From: Mastigamoeba balamuthi
Taxonomy: Eukaryota; Evosea; Mastigamoebida; Mastigamoebidae
Assembly (NCBI GenBank): GCA_902651635.1
Contig: CACRSC010000008.1
Span: 61,275 to 125,274, forward strand
DNA: 64,000 nucleotides
Reading direction: 5' to 3'
Below the pieces are notes generated by a model. That model ran no database searches, was not told the DNA's origin, and saw nothing but the letters and a program-made list of their open reading frames with translations. This document shows, one piece after another, positions 33,150-45,206 of the stretch. The position numbers and the translations under genes are program-made. The first letter of the stretch is position 1. Every line of letters starts with the position of its first letter.

Positions 33150-34400
33150 GACGTAGCATGCCTCATGAAACGTGTCGGTTCGGCACTGAATTTCACGGAT
33201 GCTCGTGATTTTTGCGGTGAACCGCCTTTTCAGACGCCGTCGCTGAGATCTCGGCAGCTGCGTGCCCGGCTGGCGGCCGTCCTGTTACGCGCCCCCTGGT
33301 GAGCGTGCACACCGTGGACAGGATGGGGCGCAACCAGAGGCCACTGGGTTGGTGAGAGGCCGTTGCGGACTCGCAACGGCGCTGAAAAAAGACGACGAGA
33401 AAACCCGAGGTAATCCACTTCGGTGGATGGTCAACAGAAAACTGCCCGGGCATGTGAAGAACGCGCCTGCAGCGCTGAGATGCCCAGGTCTGAACGCCTC
33501 CACTCGGGTCTTCATACCAATGCACCGTCTCTCCATAAACAACGCGGAATTCGAGGGCGTTGGGAAAACACATGGGGCTGCAGAGGGCCCTCTGGTGACG
33601 TGTGTGAACACAGCGGTTCACGGCGGTTAGGTAGTAACAGGCGCAGTCTGCACGATTTGCTGACACGTCGCCTCGAGGAAGCCCTGCCCCAACGCCCATC
33701 GAGGAGGGCCCAGCAGTTCATAGGAAGGCGCAGCAGGGCTATCACCTGGTAGCGACAGACGCGGCCAAGACGTTGATGCGGTGCCGGCATCGTGAGGCAG
33801 CTGGGATTGCCTCGTGGCCCAACAGCTCCGCTGAGCTCCTCGACGTCGAAACCGCCCAAGCCGCTCTCAGGTTTTCGGGCAGATGTGCAGGCGGCGGTCC
33901 ATGTGCGTCCCGCTGCAGTCCTCTTGCCAGTAGCATGCGGGCCGAGTTGTGCAATCACCGCTGCAGCGGGGGAGGGGGGAGGCAATCAAGTGGGGCCGCT
34001 CCAACTGTCGTATACCGCAACAGTATTTCACAGGGCGGGGATGCTGCAGGTCGTGATCCCCTCAAGCCCAAAGGGGCTTGCGAGGCGCCCATCCTTGTAG
34101 CCTCTGGCGGGTTTGTCTGCAACTGCACCGACACCCGTTCTATAGAAGGGCTTTGGAAAGGCGCTAGGCAGACATGACGGGGTTGCGGGCGAACAAACAC
34201 GTGTGCTAAGGGGGGGGAGGGGAGGGAGTGCGAGTGCTAGCAGGCACATGTTCATGGTGTGAGAGGGGTGCGGGTGGGGGGATGTATTGGTTTGCTTGGC
34301 TTCGTTCTAAAACAAATGAAAGAAGGGGGGGTGGGGAGTGCCCTCCGGAGGGTGCGGGGGTAGAAAGGGAGGGAGTGGGGGCTCGGCTGTATGCCCCCCG
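33150..34400. other. Long intergenic region, no supported gene
   Basis: About 1.25 kb between the amylase promoter and the 3' end of the GTPase gene. Open frames on both strands (up to 168 codons) overlap each other and show no motif, hydrophobic signal or codon bias. The segment 34204-34380 is a G-rich low-complexity tract. Nothing else seen. Confidence 0.4.
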
Positions 34401-34413
34401 CTGCCTCAGGCGC

Positions 34414-35519
34414 TCAGTACTCGAGGATGGGCTCCCCGACGTCCTCCACCTTGGGAACGCTCAGCTGCAGGTCAAACGCCTTGCTCAGCACGATCTTGAA
34501 TATGTTCTGCACGTTCACCGACGACGAGCTGCTGCAGAACACCAGCGGTGAGCGCATCGCTGCCGCGAACTGCGAGAGAGGGAGAGGCGACGGGTGAGTC
34601 CAGTTCCGAAGGCGCCAAAGGGAAAAGGAAATCGAAAAATCCAAAGCCACGCGTTGGGATTTTTTCCTGGAAGAAACTGCCTGCGTTGAGTCACAGGGGA
34701 AAAGGCAAGCACTCCCTTCCGGCCTCCCCCCGGAGATTCATATTTCTATTCCACATTAACCCCCCACCAAGGGCTCTCTTCCCGACGAGGCGGCGGAGCA
34801 TTGGGGGGCCCCCCGCAGCCCGCGCGTTGTGTGATACCTTCTTCGCCTGGACTGTGGTCTCCTCCTGGTCCTCGATCGGGAGTTGCTTGAAGAGGTCATA
34901 CTTTGTCCCGATGAGCAGCGGGTACGCGCCCTTGTTGAAGCCGCGCGCCTGGCGGTACCACTCGCGGACGCTGTTGAGCGTGGCCTTGCGCGTCAAGTCG
35001 AACATGAACAGGATCGCGACCGCCTCGTTGCACACCAGCGGCATCATGTTCGCGAACTCCCTCTGACCTGCGCGGGTGTGCACGCAAAACAGCCGGGGGC
35101 CGCCCCGTCAGCCGCGGGAGCGGTACCGCCCGTGCGCGTGCGTGCCTCCAAGATCCCAGATGCTGAACGTGATCTCATTGTTTCGCAGTGATATGGACTT
35201 CTCCATAAAGTTGACGCCTGGTTGGTGCGGTTGTGTGAGTGCGGGGGTTCGACTCCCCCGGGGCCCAAAGGCGAATAATAAAGGCGGCGGCGGCGGCGGG
35301 TTGTTCCGGGCGGGCACGCGCGGTGCGCGGCCGCGGGATTATCGGCGAGAAAGGGCGGAAGGTACCGAGTGTTTGAATGTAGTCCTCGTCGAAGGAGCCC
35401 TCGACGTACTTGACCATGAGCGACGTCTTGCCGATCTGGCTGTCGCCCAACAGCGCGATCTTCACGACGACGTTGTTCTTCTTGGCCGCGTCGGACGCCG
35501 CTGTGAACTGCTCGGCCAT
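34414..35519 (-). CDS. spg1: Septum-promoting small GTPase, Spg1/Tem1 type
   Basis: Four exons: 35519-35366, 35217-35146, about 35068-34838 and about 34573-34414. Ras-fold motifs: P-loop GDSQIGKTS with KYVEGSFDEDYIQTLG (switch I), WDLGGQREF (G3; Gly instead of Ala as in Spg1), and GTKYDLF as G4 in place of NKxD, a signature of Spg1/Tem1. The C-terminus has no prenylation Cys, also typical. Spg1/Tem1 is the spindle-pole GTPase at the top of the septation initiation / mitotic exit network in fungi and amoebae. The second intron needs a GC donor (gcacgcac, just below 35146) to read WDLGGQREF. A tRNA T-arm-like stretch sits in the first intron. Confidence 0.92.
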
Positions 35520-35741
35520 CGTGTTGTACGCGCCGCCGCGCCGCCACCCGCTTTTTCAAAGAGCTACAGCTATCGAGAGAACAGATTTTCTGGGATGATT
35601 CACGAATCTTTTAATAAAAGGGCATGCCGGTTTTCAAGTCAAGTCGTCGGTCTGATCCGAGCGCACCCGACAAGCTCGAAGATTGAGAATCGCCACGTGG
35701 AGCACTATTTGGCCGTCTTACGGAATTGCCCATCTTGAGTA

Positions 35742-36420
35742 TCACACTTGCATGATTACAGTTTCTTGTTTGTGTGTCCTTATCGTGTTACTTGTGTGGT
35801 TGCGTTCCGTTGTTCCCTCAATCGGGTGTCCTGCATCGTGGTCAGGCTGCCACTGTGGCTGCGACCACAGGGAGCCCGTCACCTGGGCCACCAGCCCCTG
35901 CACCAGCAGGTTCCCCATCCCTCCCGCCCCGCTCAGGAACCGCACGATCTCTGCATCTGTCAGCAACGCCGACTCCCTCCTGCTGAACCTCGCCACCACG
36001 ATGATCAAGTCTGTGAGCATATGCCCGTGTCAGCCTGGGCCTGACACCACAGAGGAGTTATGGGACTGGGTGATCGGGGTGATGCCCTCACCTTCAAACT
36101 GTGTGAACTCCTGCAAGAGCAGGTACAGCATCTGCGCGCCCAGTCAGGTGACTGCAGTGGGGCTGTTTGTGGCACAGGCGTGGCAGCGGGCATGGGTGAC
36201 ATGACGGGGTTGGAGCGACTCCTGCGCGGCACAAAGCGGGCGAGCACCTTGAAGGGCTGCGTGGCGACCTGGACGTCGCCGATGAGGGTGGCCAGGCAGA
36301 CCTGCTATCTCAGGTGCAGGCTCGACGAGCTGCAGTGCACCTGCATGACGAACAGCAGCTGCTTGGGCATGGCGGTGCCCTTCAGACCACCAGGGTCTCG
36401 TCTGTGGGCCCGAGCGGCAT
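35742..36420 (-). pseudogene. Multicopy-family copy A, truncated
   Basis: Same strand as the array and at its downstream end. Only the exon 3 and exon 4 parts remain: GPTDETLV, SSSSLHLRSQVCLATLIGDV, PFKVLARFVPRRSRSNP, then exon 4 LIIVVARFSRRESALLTDAE and GAGGMGNLLVQGLVAQVTGS. Exons 1 and 2 are missing, the frame shifts near the start of the surviving exon 3, and the segment that encodes the WNLIDxIKCTLQL region is deleted. The upstream conserved block is absent. It ends in an extended tail (HTSNTIRTHKQETVIMQV). Confidence 0.8.
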
Positions 36421-36691
36421 ATCTGTCAATTGAGCATGAAGCGGATTTCAGACTCCGAAGAGCAACTAACGTCCCACGTACCTGAACAACAGTATTGGCC
36501 CGTTTTCTGTTCATCAATCTTTGGTGTTCGAACAGATTGTCTTGAAGTTGTTTTTGTCACCCAGGGTATGACCATGGCCTGTTCCGTGGCACCCGACATG
36601 CGGAAAAAATCTCTCACAAACGTCCAATAGTAACACGTGTGCACATGACAATACAGCTCGCAGGTGTAAGACTGACATGTCTGACGATAGG

Positions 36692-37946
36692 TCATTCGTG
36701 GTCCTGCTCTGATGGACGGCCCACGAGTTCAAGCTGCTGCTGCGGCTTGCACCACAGGGAGCCCGCCACCTGGGCCACCAGCCCCTGCACCAGCAGGTTC
36801 CCCATCCCTCCTGCCCCGCTCAGGAACCGCACGATCTCCGCATCTGTCAGCAACGCTGACTCCCTCCTGCTGAACCTCACCACCACGATGATCAGATCTG
36901 CGTGCACGCCCGTCTGCATCAGCCTGGACCCGACACCACAGGGGAGATATGGGGTGGGGCGATCTGGGTGATGTCGTCACCTTCGAACTGGGTGAGCTCC
37001 TGCGAGAGCAGGTGCGACATCTCTGAGAGATGCAGCTGCAGCGTGCACTTGATGTGGTCGATGAGGTTCCAGAGCGACGGCGCTGCCCGCAGGACCCGCA
37101 CCACCACCACGGCGGGCCCCGGCGTCCCAGGAGTGTCCCGGCAGTCGGCAACAACGCTCTCGAGGCTCTCATCCCTTGTCCAGTCGGGTGACTGCAGCAC
37201 CGGGGCCGTTTGTGGCGCAGGCGTGGCAGCGGGCACGGGCGAGACGACGGTGTTGGAGCGGCTCCTGTGCGGCACAAAGCGGGCGAGCACCTTGAAGGGC
37301 TGGGTGGCGGCCTGGACATCGCCGATGAGGGTGGCCAGGCAGACCTGCGATCTCAGGTGCAGGCTGGACGAACTGCAGTGCGCCTGCACGACGAACAGCA
37401 GCCGCTCGGGCGTGGCGGTGTTCCTCAGGACCGCCAGGGTCTCGTCCGCGGGCCCGGCAATGTGCACCGGCTTTCCGCATCGTTCGCACGAGACCTCTGT
37501 TGCGGGCGATTGTCAGGCCGTCGCTGGCAAATTGAGTGACAGCAACCCCGATGGTTATGGTAGGCTGCTTCTGGAAGAGAAGGGGTGTGTACCGTCCAGT
37601 CGGCCTGGATAGCAGCACTTCGCTCTCATGACGGCAGCCACGAGGTCCCGCCCACAGAGCTGGCGGTCGGCCAGCCACTGGCGACCCACGTCCAGCAGCA
37701 GCTGTTGGTGGTGCGTGCGCGTATGGACAACGGAGATCAGCGTGCGGACGTGCTGGAGGGAAGGGCAGCGTGGACTCTCACAGTGGAGTTGCGGTGCTTG
37801 CAGAGGCGCGTGTCCTGCAGGACCAGTGTCGGCCCGCGGCCCGGGTCGGCCCTCGGGAGAGGCTCCAGCAGCAGCTCAGCCTCAGCTCCTGTCGACTGGA
37901 CACCAGTCGGTGCAACCGTGCAGGGCAGCTGCTTCCCCACCCGCAT
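36692..37946 (-). CDS. Multicopy-family protein, array copy B
   Basis: Intact four-exon gene starting at the ATG at 37946 (MRVGKQLPCTVAPTG). Exon 1 ends RLCKHRNST; exon 2 reads LLLDVGRQWLADRQLCG and RAKCCYPGRLD; exon 3 carries CERCGKPVHIAGPADETLA and PFKVLARFVPHRSRS; exon 4 carries LIIVVVRFSRRESALLTD. All splice joins keep frame (phases 0, 1, 1). It ends VGRPSEQDHE. The upstream block lies at 38314-38420 and includes a perfect palindrome. Function unknown. Confidence 0.8.
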
Positions 37947-38313
37947 GTTGGCACAGAACTGTCACCTAACCAGATGCGAATAAAAATAGTGTGGAAGACG
38001 TGATGGCGTGGGGTCGGTTTTTGCTATGCTTCACATGCTTCCAGAAGTCCCGGGTTCGCAGCGATAATACATGATCATCTTAGCGAACCTGTAGTTTTCA
38101 GCGAGATTTCAGAAGTGTTTTGCCCAAGAACGGTGTTCCCCTGCTTCTTCGTAAATTGCCATTTTTATTGCACAACGTCCTGCTCAGCCAGTTCCAGATG
38201 GTCTCACTCATTTGTGTTTTCGCACCTGGCACCTGGATGCCGTAGACCACTCGGACTCACCGGCGAACCCTGCATCAAGAATATGATACAATCAGCCAGG
38301 GATTTTCGGTACC

Positions 38314-38420
38314 GAATTTCCGGAAATTCCTTCAGAAGCACCACAGCGGTTGCCAACATCGGCATTCCCGATAAGTGCATCTCACTATCACCGTGACGTG
38401 TGGCCCGTCGAAGCACCGCC
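38314..38420 (-). promoter_or_regulatory. Conserved upstream block of copy B, with perfect palindrome
   Basis: About 107 bases conserved ahead of copies B-F. It begins with GAATTTCCGGAAATTC (38314-38329), a perfect 16-base palindrome, continues with TTCAGAAGCACCACAGC and ends with GTGACGTGTGGCCCGTCGAA, which contains a CRE-like TGACGT. The TGACGT core is about 445 bases before the ATG. Confidence 0.65.
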
Positions 38421-38982
38421 ATGTGTTCCAGCAGGCCCCTCGCGTTCGCTGGCTGCGGGTTCCACAATGATGAACGTGCGAGAAGGGCCCTAAAGTGGGG
38501 TTTATTCCCCGATTTGCGGATACAGTGCAAGGCTCCTGGGTGGGGTCAGTGGGCCTGCACAGATTCGCAGGGACCACAGAACCTTCCCATAGACGCTGAG
38601 CAGGCCCATGCAGTGATCAGCACGGGAATTCCCATTAACATCACACCACTCATGCGGCACTGCTCCTTGCGGGACCCATGTCACGAACACACGAACACCA
38701 CGATTTTGTGGGGCACCCAAAGAGCTGGTATTCCCGCGCCAATTGTGTCGGACTGGATGTCAATGAAAGGGGTAGTGACAAGATTTGAGTCCTTTGGATG
38801 TGGTCGGTCTGTTACAGCGGCGCCTGACATGCACGGCAGTTGGGTGCCGTGGAAGAAAGGCTGATATCCAATAAAAACAATACAGCTCCCAATAATATAT
38901 TGATGATGCGTGTCGTGTCTGTACGCTAGCTAGTTTCCACATATATCACTCGCGGTCTTGCTCTGTTGTACGGTCCGAACGA

Positions 38983-40216
38983 TCAGGCTTGCAGCTGCTG
39001 CTTGCACCACAGGGAGCCCGCCACCTGGGCCACCAGCCCCCGCACCAGCAGGTTCCCCATCCCTCCCGCCCCGCTCAGGAACCGCGCGATCTCCACATCT
39101 GTCAGCAACGCCGACTCCCTCCTGCTGAACCTCGCCACCACGATGATCAGGTCTGCGCGCACACGCCAGTGTCAGCCTGAGCCCGACACCACAGGGGAGT
39201 TGTGGGCGGGGAGATGGGGAGAAGTCGTCACCTTCGAACTGTGTGAACTCCTGCGAGAGCAGGTGCGGCATCTGCGAGAGCTGCAGCTGCAGCGTGCACT
39301 TGATGAGGTCGATGAGGTTCCAGAGCGACGGCGCTGCCCGCAGGACCCGCACCACCACCACGGCTGGCCCCGGCGTTCCCGGCGTGTCCCGGGTGTCGGT
39401 AATGACGCTCTCGAGGCTCGCCTCTGGAGCCCCCTCGGGCGAGGGCAGCACCGGGGCTGTCCGCGGCACAGGCGTGGCAGCGGGCACGGGCGAGACGATG
39501 GGGTTGGAGCGGCTCCTGCGCGGCACAAAGCGGGCGAGCACCTTGAAGGGCTGGGTGGCGGCCTGGACGTCGCCGATGAGGGTGGCCAGGCAGACCTGCG
39601 ATCTCAGGTGCAGGCTGGATGAGCTGCAGCGCGCCTGCACGACGAACAGCAGCCGCTCGGGCGTGGCGGTGTTCCTCAGGACCGCCAGGGTCTCGTCCGT
39701 GGGGCCGGCAATATGAACCGGCTTTCCGCATCGTTCGCACGAGACCTCTGTTGTGGGCGATTATCAGGTCGCCGTTGTCCGAATTTTGAGTTTCGGTGTC
39801 TGGACCAATGTATGGCAAAAACAGAGAAGGCTGTGGAAGGCTGCTTCTGGAGAGAAGAGAGGGGAGTGTGTGCGTACCATCCAGGCGGCCTGGGTGACAG
39901 CACCGCGCCTTCATGACAGCGGCTATGAGGTCCCGGACACAGAGCTGGTGGTTGGCCAGCCACCGGCGGCCCACGTCCAGCAGCAGCTGTTGGAGGCCAA
40001 CGCAGGTCAGCAGACGAACGTGCACGTAGGGGGGGGAGGTGCGCGGCTTCTCACAGAGGAGTTGCGGTGCTTGCAGAGGCGTGTGTCCTGCAGGACCAGC
40101 GTCGGCCCGCGGCAAGGGTCGGCCCTCTCGAGGGGCTCCATCAGAAGCTCAGCCTCAGCTGGCAACTGGACATCAGTCTGCGCACCCGCGCAGCACCGCT
40201 GCTCAGCCATTCGCAT
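38983..40216 (-). CDS. Multicopy-family protein, array copy C
   Basis: Intact copy from the ATG at 40216 (MRMAEQRCCAGAQTDV), with exon 1 ending RLCKHRNSS, exon 2 LLLDVGRRWLANHQLCV and KARCCHPGRLD, exon 3 as in the other copies, and exon 4 ending early at SLWCKQQLQA, about 12 residues shorter than copy E. The linker between PRRSRSNP and WNLID differs from the other copies (PVLPSPEGAPEASLES). Frame is kept at every join. Conserved upstream block at 40497-40604. Confidence 0.8.
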
Positions 40217-40496
40217 GTTCGCGAGAACAGTCACCAAATAGACGCCAGTTAATAACAAATGGGGAAGACCGTGGCGTGGGATTCGGGGTTTTATTTATGC
40301 TCGGTCAGTGTAGCCCGGGGTTCGGGTGTAGCGAAAATGTAAAATTCGCCCGATCAGTCAGCTCACGGCCGGCCTCGCGCATTGCTGTGGAGTTGCGTGT
40401 CGTGTCACCTGGGCGCCGTCGGCCACGCCGGACTCGTTGGCGGACCCACCACCGAAAAGCGCGTATTGCGATAATGCAATAAGCGTGTCGGTGTCC

Positions 40497-40604
40497 GAAT
40501 TTCCGGTATTTCCTTCAGAAGCACCACAGCAATTTGCCTCCCTCGGCAATCCCGATAAGCGCATCTCTCATTCACTATGACGTGTGGCCCGCCGAAGCGC
40601 CGCC
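40497..40604 (-). promoter_or_regulatory. Conserved upstream block of copy C
   Basis: Same block as ahead of copy B: GAATTTCCGGTATTTCC (palindrome partly lost), TTCAGAAGCACCACAGC, and ATGACGTGTGGCCCGCCGAA. The TGACGT core is about 357 bases before the copy C ATG. Confidence 0.6.
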
Positions 40605-41654
40605 ATGTGATCCTAAAACGGCAGAGCATTCTCGGATGTGCTTGGCTGCAGGTTTCAGCAACGGTTAGTGATCGAGAACGGCCGTAACGAGCTCCACGAG
40701 CTCCCAGCGGGAGTAATCTCCGAGTCAGTAGTTCTCCCTATTTCCACATACGGTGCTGGCAACCCATTCGAGGCATCCTTGGACAATGGATGGCAAAACA
40801 GAGCTGATCCAGTTCAGACACTCGATTTGGTAGGAAGTGCTTGTGTGCCGAACGGTGCTTTTCAGTCCGAACACCCCAAAAAAGGACAGAATGAGGGGCG
40901 TGACAGGGAGGGGATACGCTCCTCTGACACGTGCGATTCTTGTGCAGAAGTGGATGTTCGAGCCGAGGCAGAAGCTCCGTGCAGAGCTATCCGATCGTTT
41001 GCAGTGTTCAGTACCTGTGAGACAGGGGTGTCGTTTGCTGCCCCGTGGTCCATGCGAGCCGTGATTCCAAGAATGAGATCCGGTGTCCTTTGAGATCTGG
41101 CCAAGCCTCCTACCCAAGCCAGGGCCATGTGTGCAAGCCACATGAGGCCCTATTGCGTCATCGCAGCCATTCCCACCTACATGCTTGCAGTTTCCCAGTG
41201 AGGACACGTGGGGTGCCCCTTCTCCAGATCCACATGACCCAGTGTTCCAAAACACCAGCAAGAAATCGGAGAACCTCTTGCCGAGTCGATTGCTCGTAAA
41301 GTGGCGAAATGGATGCAGACCTGGTACAAATACTATGCAGTAGCAGTGGCCTTCCCTGTAGAATGAGCTGTGCAGTGGCCAAATCTTCTGTTAAACACAA
41401 TGCTGAGCTGCAGGCACATCCTACCGAATCCGCCTTGTAACCCAGGGCTGCTAACCTCAGTGTGACCCAACCCTAACTATGAATCAGAGCCAGCATGCGC
41501 CCATGAGACCCTCTACCTCACGAAGATCCGTGCCTGCACACAACAAAAGAGAATGTGTTCCCTTCCCTCGGTGCAGGCGCAACCGCTAATTTGGTCAACA
41601 CAGCCCGCCAGTTTGATTGTGATGATGTGTGTCTGATGATCTACTTTTCCAAGG
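40605..41654. other. Array spacer without a gene
   Basis: About 1.05 kb between the upstream block of copy C and the stop of copy D. Open frames on both strands reach 178 codons but have no domain, signal or family similarity I can see. Confidence 0.4.
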
Positions 41655-42944
41655 TCACTCGTGGTCCTGTTCCGTTCCCTCAATCGGGTGTCCTGCGTCG
41701 TGGTCGGGCTGTTGCTGTGGCTGCGACCACAGGGAGCCCGTCACCTGGGCCACCAGCCCCTGCACCAGCAGGTTCCCCATCCCTCCCGCCCCGCTCAGGA
41801 ACCGCGCGATCTCCGCGTCTGTCAGCACCGCCGACTCTCTCCTGCTGAACCTCGCCACCACGATGATCAGGTCTGCGCGCGCACGCCCGCGTCAGCCTGG
41901 GCCCGACACAAGGGGAGTTGTGGGGCGGGGAGATGGGGGGAGATGTCGTCACCTTCGAACTGGGTGAGCTCCTGCGAGAGCAGGTGCGGCATCTGCGAGA
42001 GCTGCAGCTGCAGCGTGCACTTGATGAGGTCGATGAGGTTCCAGAGCGACGGCGCTGCCCGCAGGACCCGCACCACCACCACGGCTGGCCCCGGCTTTAC
42101 CGGCGTCCCGGGCGTGTCCCGGGCGTCGGCAACGACGCTCTCGAGGCTCGCCTCTGGCGTCCAGTCGGGCGTCTGCAGCACCGGGTCCGTTTGTGGCGCC
42201 GACGTGGCAGCGGGCACAGGCGAAACGACGGGGTTGGAGCGGCTCCTGCGAGGCACGAAGCGGGCGAGCACCTTGAAGGGCTGCGTGGCGACCTGGACGT
42301 CGCCGATGAGGGTGGCCAGGCAGACCTGCGATTTCAGGTGCAGGCTGGACGAGCTGCAGCGCGCCTGCACGACGAACAGCAGCCGCTCGGGCGCGGCGGT
42401 GTTCCTCAGGGCCGCCAGGGTCTCGTCCGTGGGGCCGGCAATGTGCACCGGCTTTCCGCATCGTTCGCACGAGACCTCTGTTGGGTTTGTCCGGTAAAGC
42501 CGGTGTAATCATCTCGTTTCTGGTTAACCGGAAAAAAGAGAAGTATGTGGAAGGCTGCTTCTGGAAGAGAAGAGGTGCGTACCGTCCATACGGCCTGGGA
42601 AGCAGCACCGCGCACTCGTGACGGCGGCCACGAGGTCCTGCGCACACAGCTGGTGGTTGGCCAGCCACTGGCTGCCCACGTCCAGCAGCAGCTGAAGGCG
42701 ATACGTACGTGTGTGGGCAACGGAGGTCAGCGTGCGAACGTGCCCGGAGGGAAGGGCAACGTGGACTCTCACAGTGGAGTTGCGGTGTTTGCAGAGGCGC
42801 GTGTCCTGCAGGACCAACGTCGGCCCACGGCGGGGGTTAGCCGCTGGGAGAGGCTCCAGCAGCTCAGCCTCAGCTCCGGGCGATTGGACGCCAGCCAGCG
42901 CAACCGTGCAGTGCAGCTGCTCAGCCATCCGCATGCTCGCAAGA
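41655..42944 (-). CDS. Multicopy-family protein, array copy D
   Basis: Intact copy from the ATG at 42944 (MRMAEQLHCTVALAGVQSPG). Exon 2 is LLLDVGSQWLANHQLCAQDL with SARCCFPGRMD, exon 3 has CERCGKPVHIAGPTDETLA and a linker PGTPVKPGPAVVVV three residues longer than its sisters, and exon 4 ends PDHDAGHPIEGTEQDHE, a tail variant shared with decayed copy A. Frame is kept throughout. Conserved upstream block at 43219-43323. Confidence 0.8.
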
Positions 42945-43218
42945 ACAGTCTCCAATCCAGATACGAATAAAGAGAAGTGTGGAAGGTGTAATGGCGTGGG
43001 TTTTTGTGATGCTTCTTCTGCGCTTCCAGAAGTGTCGCACGTGTTTCGTTTGGTGTGGCGAAAAGGCACAAACCGTTATCAGCCAGCTCAAGGACGGGTC
43101 TAGCGCAGCTGGTTGTGCGTTTTCGCGCCTTGGCACCTGGACGCTGTCAGATTCGCCGAACTGGTTGGTGGACCCGCCAGCGAAATGCATGTGATGCGAC
43201 AGGGGCGGAATGGTGCTC

Positions 43219-43323
43219 AATTTCCGGTTTTCCTTCAGAAGGGCCACAGCGGTTTTCCTCCATCGGAATTCACCATAAGTGTATCTCTCTATCACTGTGA
43301 CATGTGACCCGCCGAAGCGCCGC
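43219..43323 (-). promoter_or_regulatory. Conserved upstream block of copy D
   Basis: AATTTCCGGTTTTCC, TTCAGAAGGGCCACAGC and CACTGTGACATGTGACCCGC. The CRE-like core has one change (TGACAT). About 348 bases before the copy D ATG. Confidence 0.6.
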
Positions 43324-43919
43324 AACTAGTTCCCGAAGCGGTAGCATGCGCCTCGGATGTGCTGGCGGCGGGTTCAGCAACTCACATTGTGCCTAGAACG
43401 GTGGCACCAGCAGGAAGAGCGGCCCGAAATTGATGATACAAATTCGACGCAAGTTTTCAACCGAATAGTGCCACGTACGACGCTGGCATCCCAATCGAGG
43501 CACCGTGGTTTTTCTGAGCTCCAGCTCGATTTTTGCTAGGGCACCATGTCCCGCTCAGTTCCTTCACCACGTTGAGGAGAAAACCGTGAGACCTCACATC
43601 TTCGTCGGATTACCGGAATGGCACCCCCCCCCCCCATCCCCACCCGTCTGTCGCGTGGAGGAGAGGATTTGAAATCCTGAGAGTCGGTCCGGAGAGCAAC
43701 GAACTTCCCACGAGTCAGCTTCAGAGAGAGTTGATATTCATGGGAGTGATTCATTCTAACAAATGGCAGCACTCGCCCAAGAGTCCATGTTCTCTGTTTC
43801 TGCGGCCCCCGACATGCGGAAGATAAAGCTCCTCTTTAGCAATGCGCAATAGAAACAAGCTTGCAAAAGTCAATACAGCTAGTCATATTTTTATGGTTTG
43901 CTTGAATGTCTCAAGATCA

Positions 43920-45164
43920 CTAGTGGTCCTGCTCTGTTGGACGACCCACGAGTTCAGGCTGCTGCTGTGGCTGCGACCACACGGAGCCTGTCACCTGAGC
44001 CACCAGCCCCTGCACCAGCAGGTTCCCCATCCCTCCCGCCCCGCTCAGGAACCGCGCGATCTCCGCGTCTGTCAGCACCGCCGACTCTCTCCTGCTGAAC
44101 CTCGCCACAACGATGATCAGGTCTGCCCACGCCCGCGTCAGCCTGGGCCCGACACCACAGGGGAGTTGTGGGGCGGGGCGATGGGGGGAGATGTCGTCAC
44201 CTTCGAACTGGGTGAGCTCCTGGGAGAGCAGGTGCGGCATCTGCGAGAGCTGCAGCTGCAGCGTGCACTTGATGAGGTCGATGAGGTTCCAGAGCGACGG
44301 CGCCGCCCGCAGGACCCGCACCACCACCACGACGGGCCCCGGTGTCCCCGGCGTGTCCCTGGCGTCGGAAACGACGCTCTCGAGGCTCGCTTCCGGCTCC
44401 CAGTCGGGTGACTGCAGCACCGGGGCCGTCCGCGGCGCAGGCGTGGCAGCGGGCACCGGCGACACGACGGGGTTGGAGCGGCTCCTGCGCGGCACGAAGC
44501 GGGCGAGCACCTTGAAGGGCTGTGTGGCGACCTGGACGTCGCCGATGAGGGTGGCCAGGCATACCTGCGATCTCAGGTGCAGGCTGGACGAGCTGCAGCG
44601 CGCCTGCACGACGAACAGCAGCCGCTCGGGCGCGACGGTGCCTCTCAGGGCCGCCAGGGTCTCGTCCGTGGGGCCGGCAATGTGCACCGGCTTTCCGCAT
44701 CGTTCGCACGAGACCTCTGTTCGGATTGTGAGATCAACGCTAGCTGGAATGGATGACAACAACCCCGATGGTTGTGGAAGGGGGATTTCTGGAAGATAAG
44801 GGGTGCGGACCATCCAGACGGCCTGGGTAGCAGCACCGCACCCTCATGACGGCGGCCACGAGGTCCCGCCCACCGAGCTGGCGGTCTGCCAGCCACTGGC
44901 TGCCCACGTCCAGCAGCAGCTGTTGATGGTGCGTGCCCGTGTGGGCAACGGAGGTCAGCGCGCGGACGAGCCGGAGGGAAGGGCAGCGTGAGCTCTCACA
45001 GTGGAGTTGCGGTGCTTGCAGAGGCGCGTGTCCTGCAGGACCAGCGTCGGCCCGCGGCACGGGTCGGCCCTCTCGAGGGGATCTAACAGCAGCTCAGCCT
45101 CAGCCCCGGGCGATTGTAGTCCAGCCAGCGCAACCGTGCAGTGCAGCTGCTCAGCCATCCGCAT
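43920..45164 (-). CDS. Multicopy-family protein, array copy E (reference copy)
   Basis: Intact; exons 45164-45000, 44919-44811, 44716-44201 and 44122-43920 give 330 residues; introns are 78-94 bases with donors gtgaga, gtccgc and gtgacg. Exon 1: MRMAEQLHCTVALAGLQ to RLCKHRNST. Exon 2: LLLDVGSQWLADRQLGGRDL and RVRCCYPGRLD. Exon 3: CERCGKPVHIAGP, SSSSLHLRSQVCLATLIGDV, PFKVLARFVPRRSRSNP, a Ser/Pro/Thr linker, VVVVRVLRAAPSLWNLIDL and MPHLLSQELTQFEG. Exon 4: LIIVVARFSRRESAVLTDAE, GAGGMGNLLVQGLVAQVTGS. Predicted mixed alpha/beta with no signal peptide or membrane span. No family recognised; the strand-rich SLHL...PFKVLARF part followed by basic residues is reminiscent of beta-sandwich DNA-binding domains, which is speculation. 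Confidence 0.82.
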
Positions 45165-45194
45165 GTTCGCAGGAACAGTCACCTAACCAGATAC

Positions 45195-45206
45195 GAATAA
45201 ATAGCA
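45195..45206 (-). promoter_or_regulatory. TATA-like element of copy E, shared by array copies
   Basis: Minus strand reads TATTTATTCG about 35 bases before the ATG. The same ATTTATTCG(C/T)A stretch sits at the matching place in copies B, D and F, which implies a very short 5' leader. Confidence 0.45.

Noticed and set aside
35235-35268. tRNA T-arm-like sequence (GGGGGTTCGACTCCCCC) in the first intron of the GTPase gene
   Set aside because: It has a perfect box B-like arm but no matching acceptor strand, anticodon arm or A box upstream; at most a tRNA fragment.
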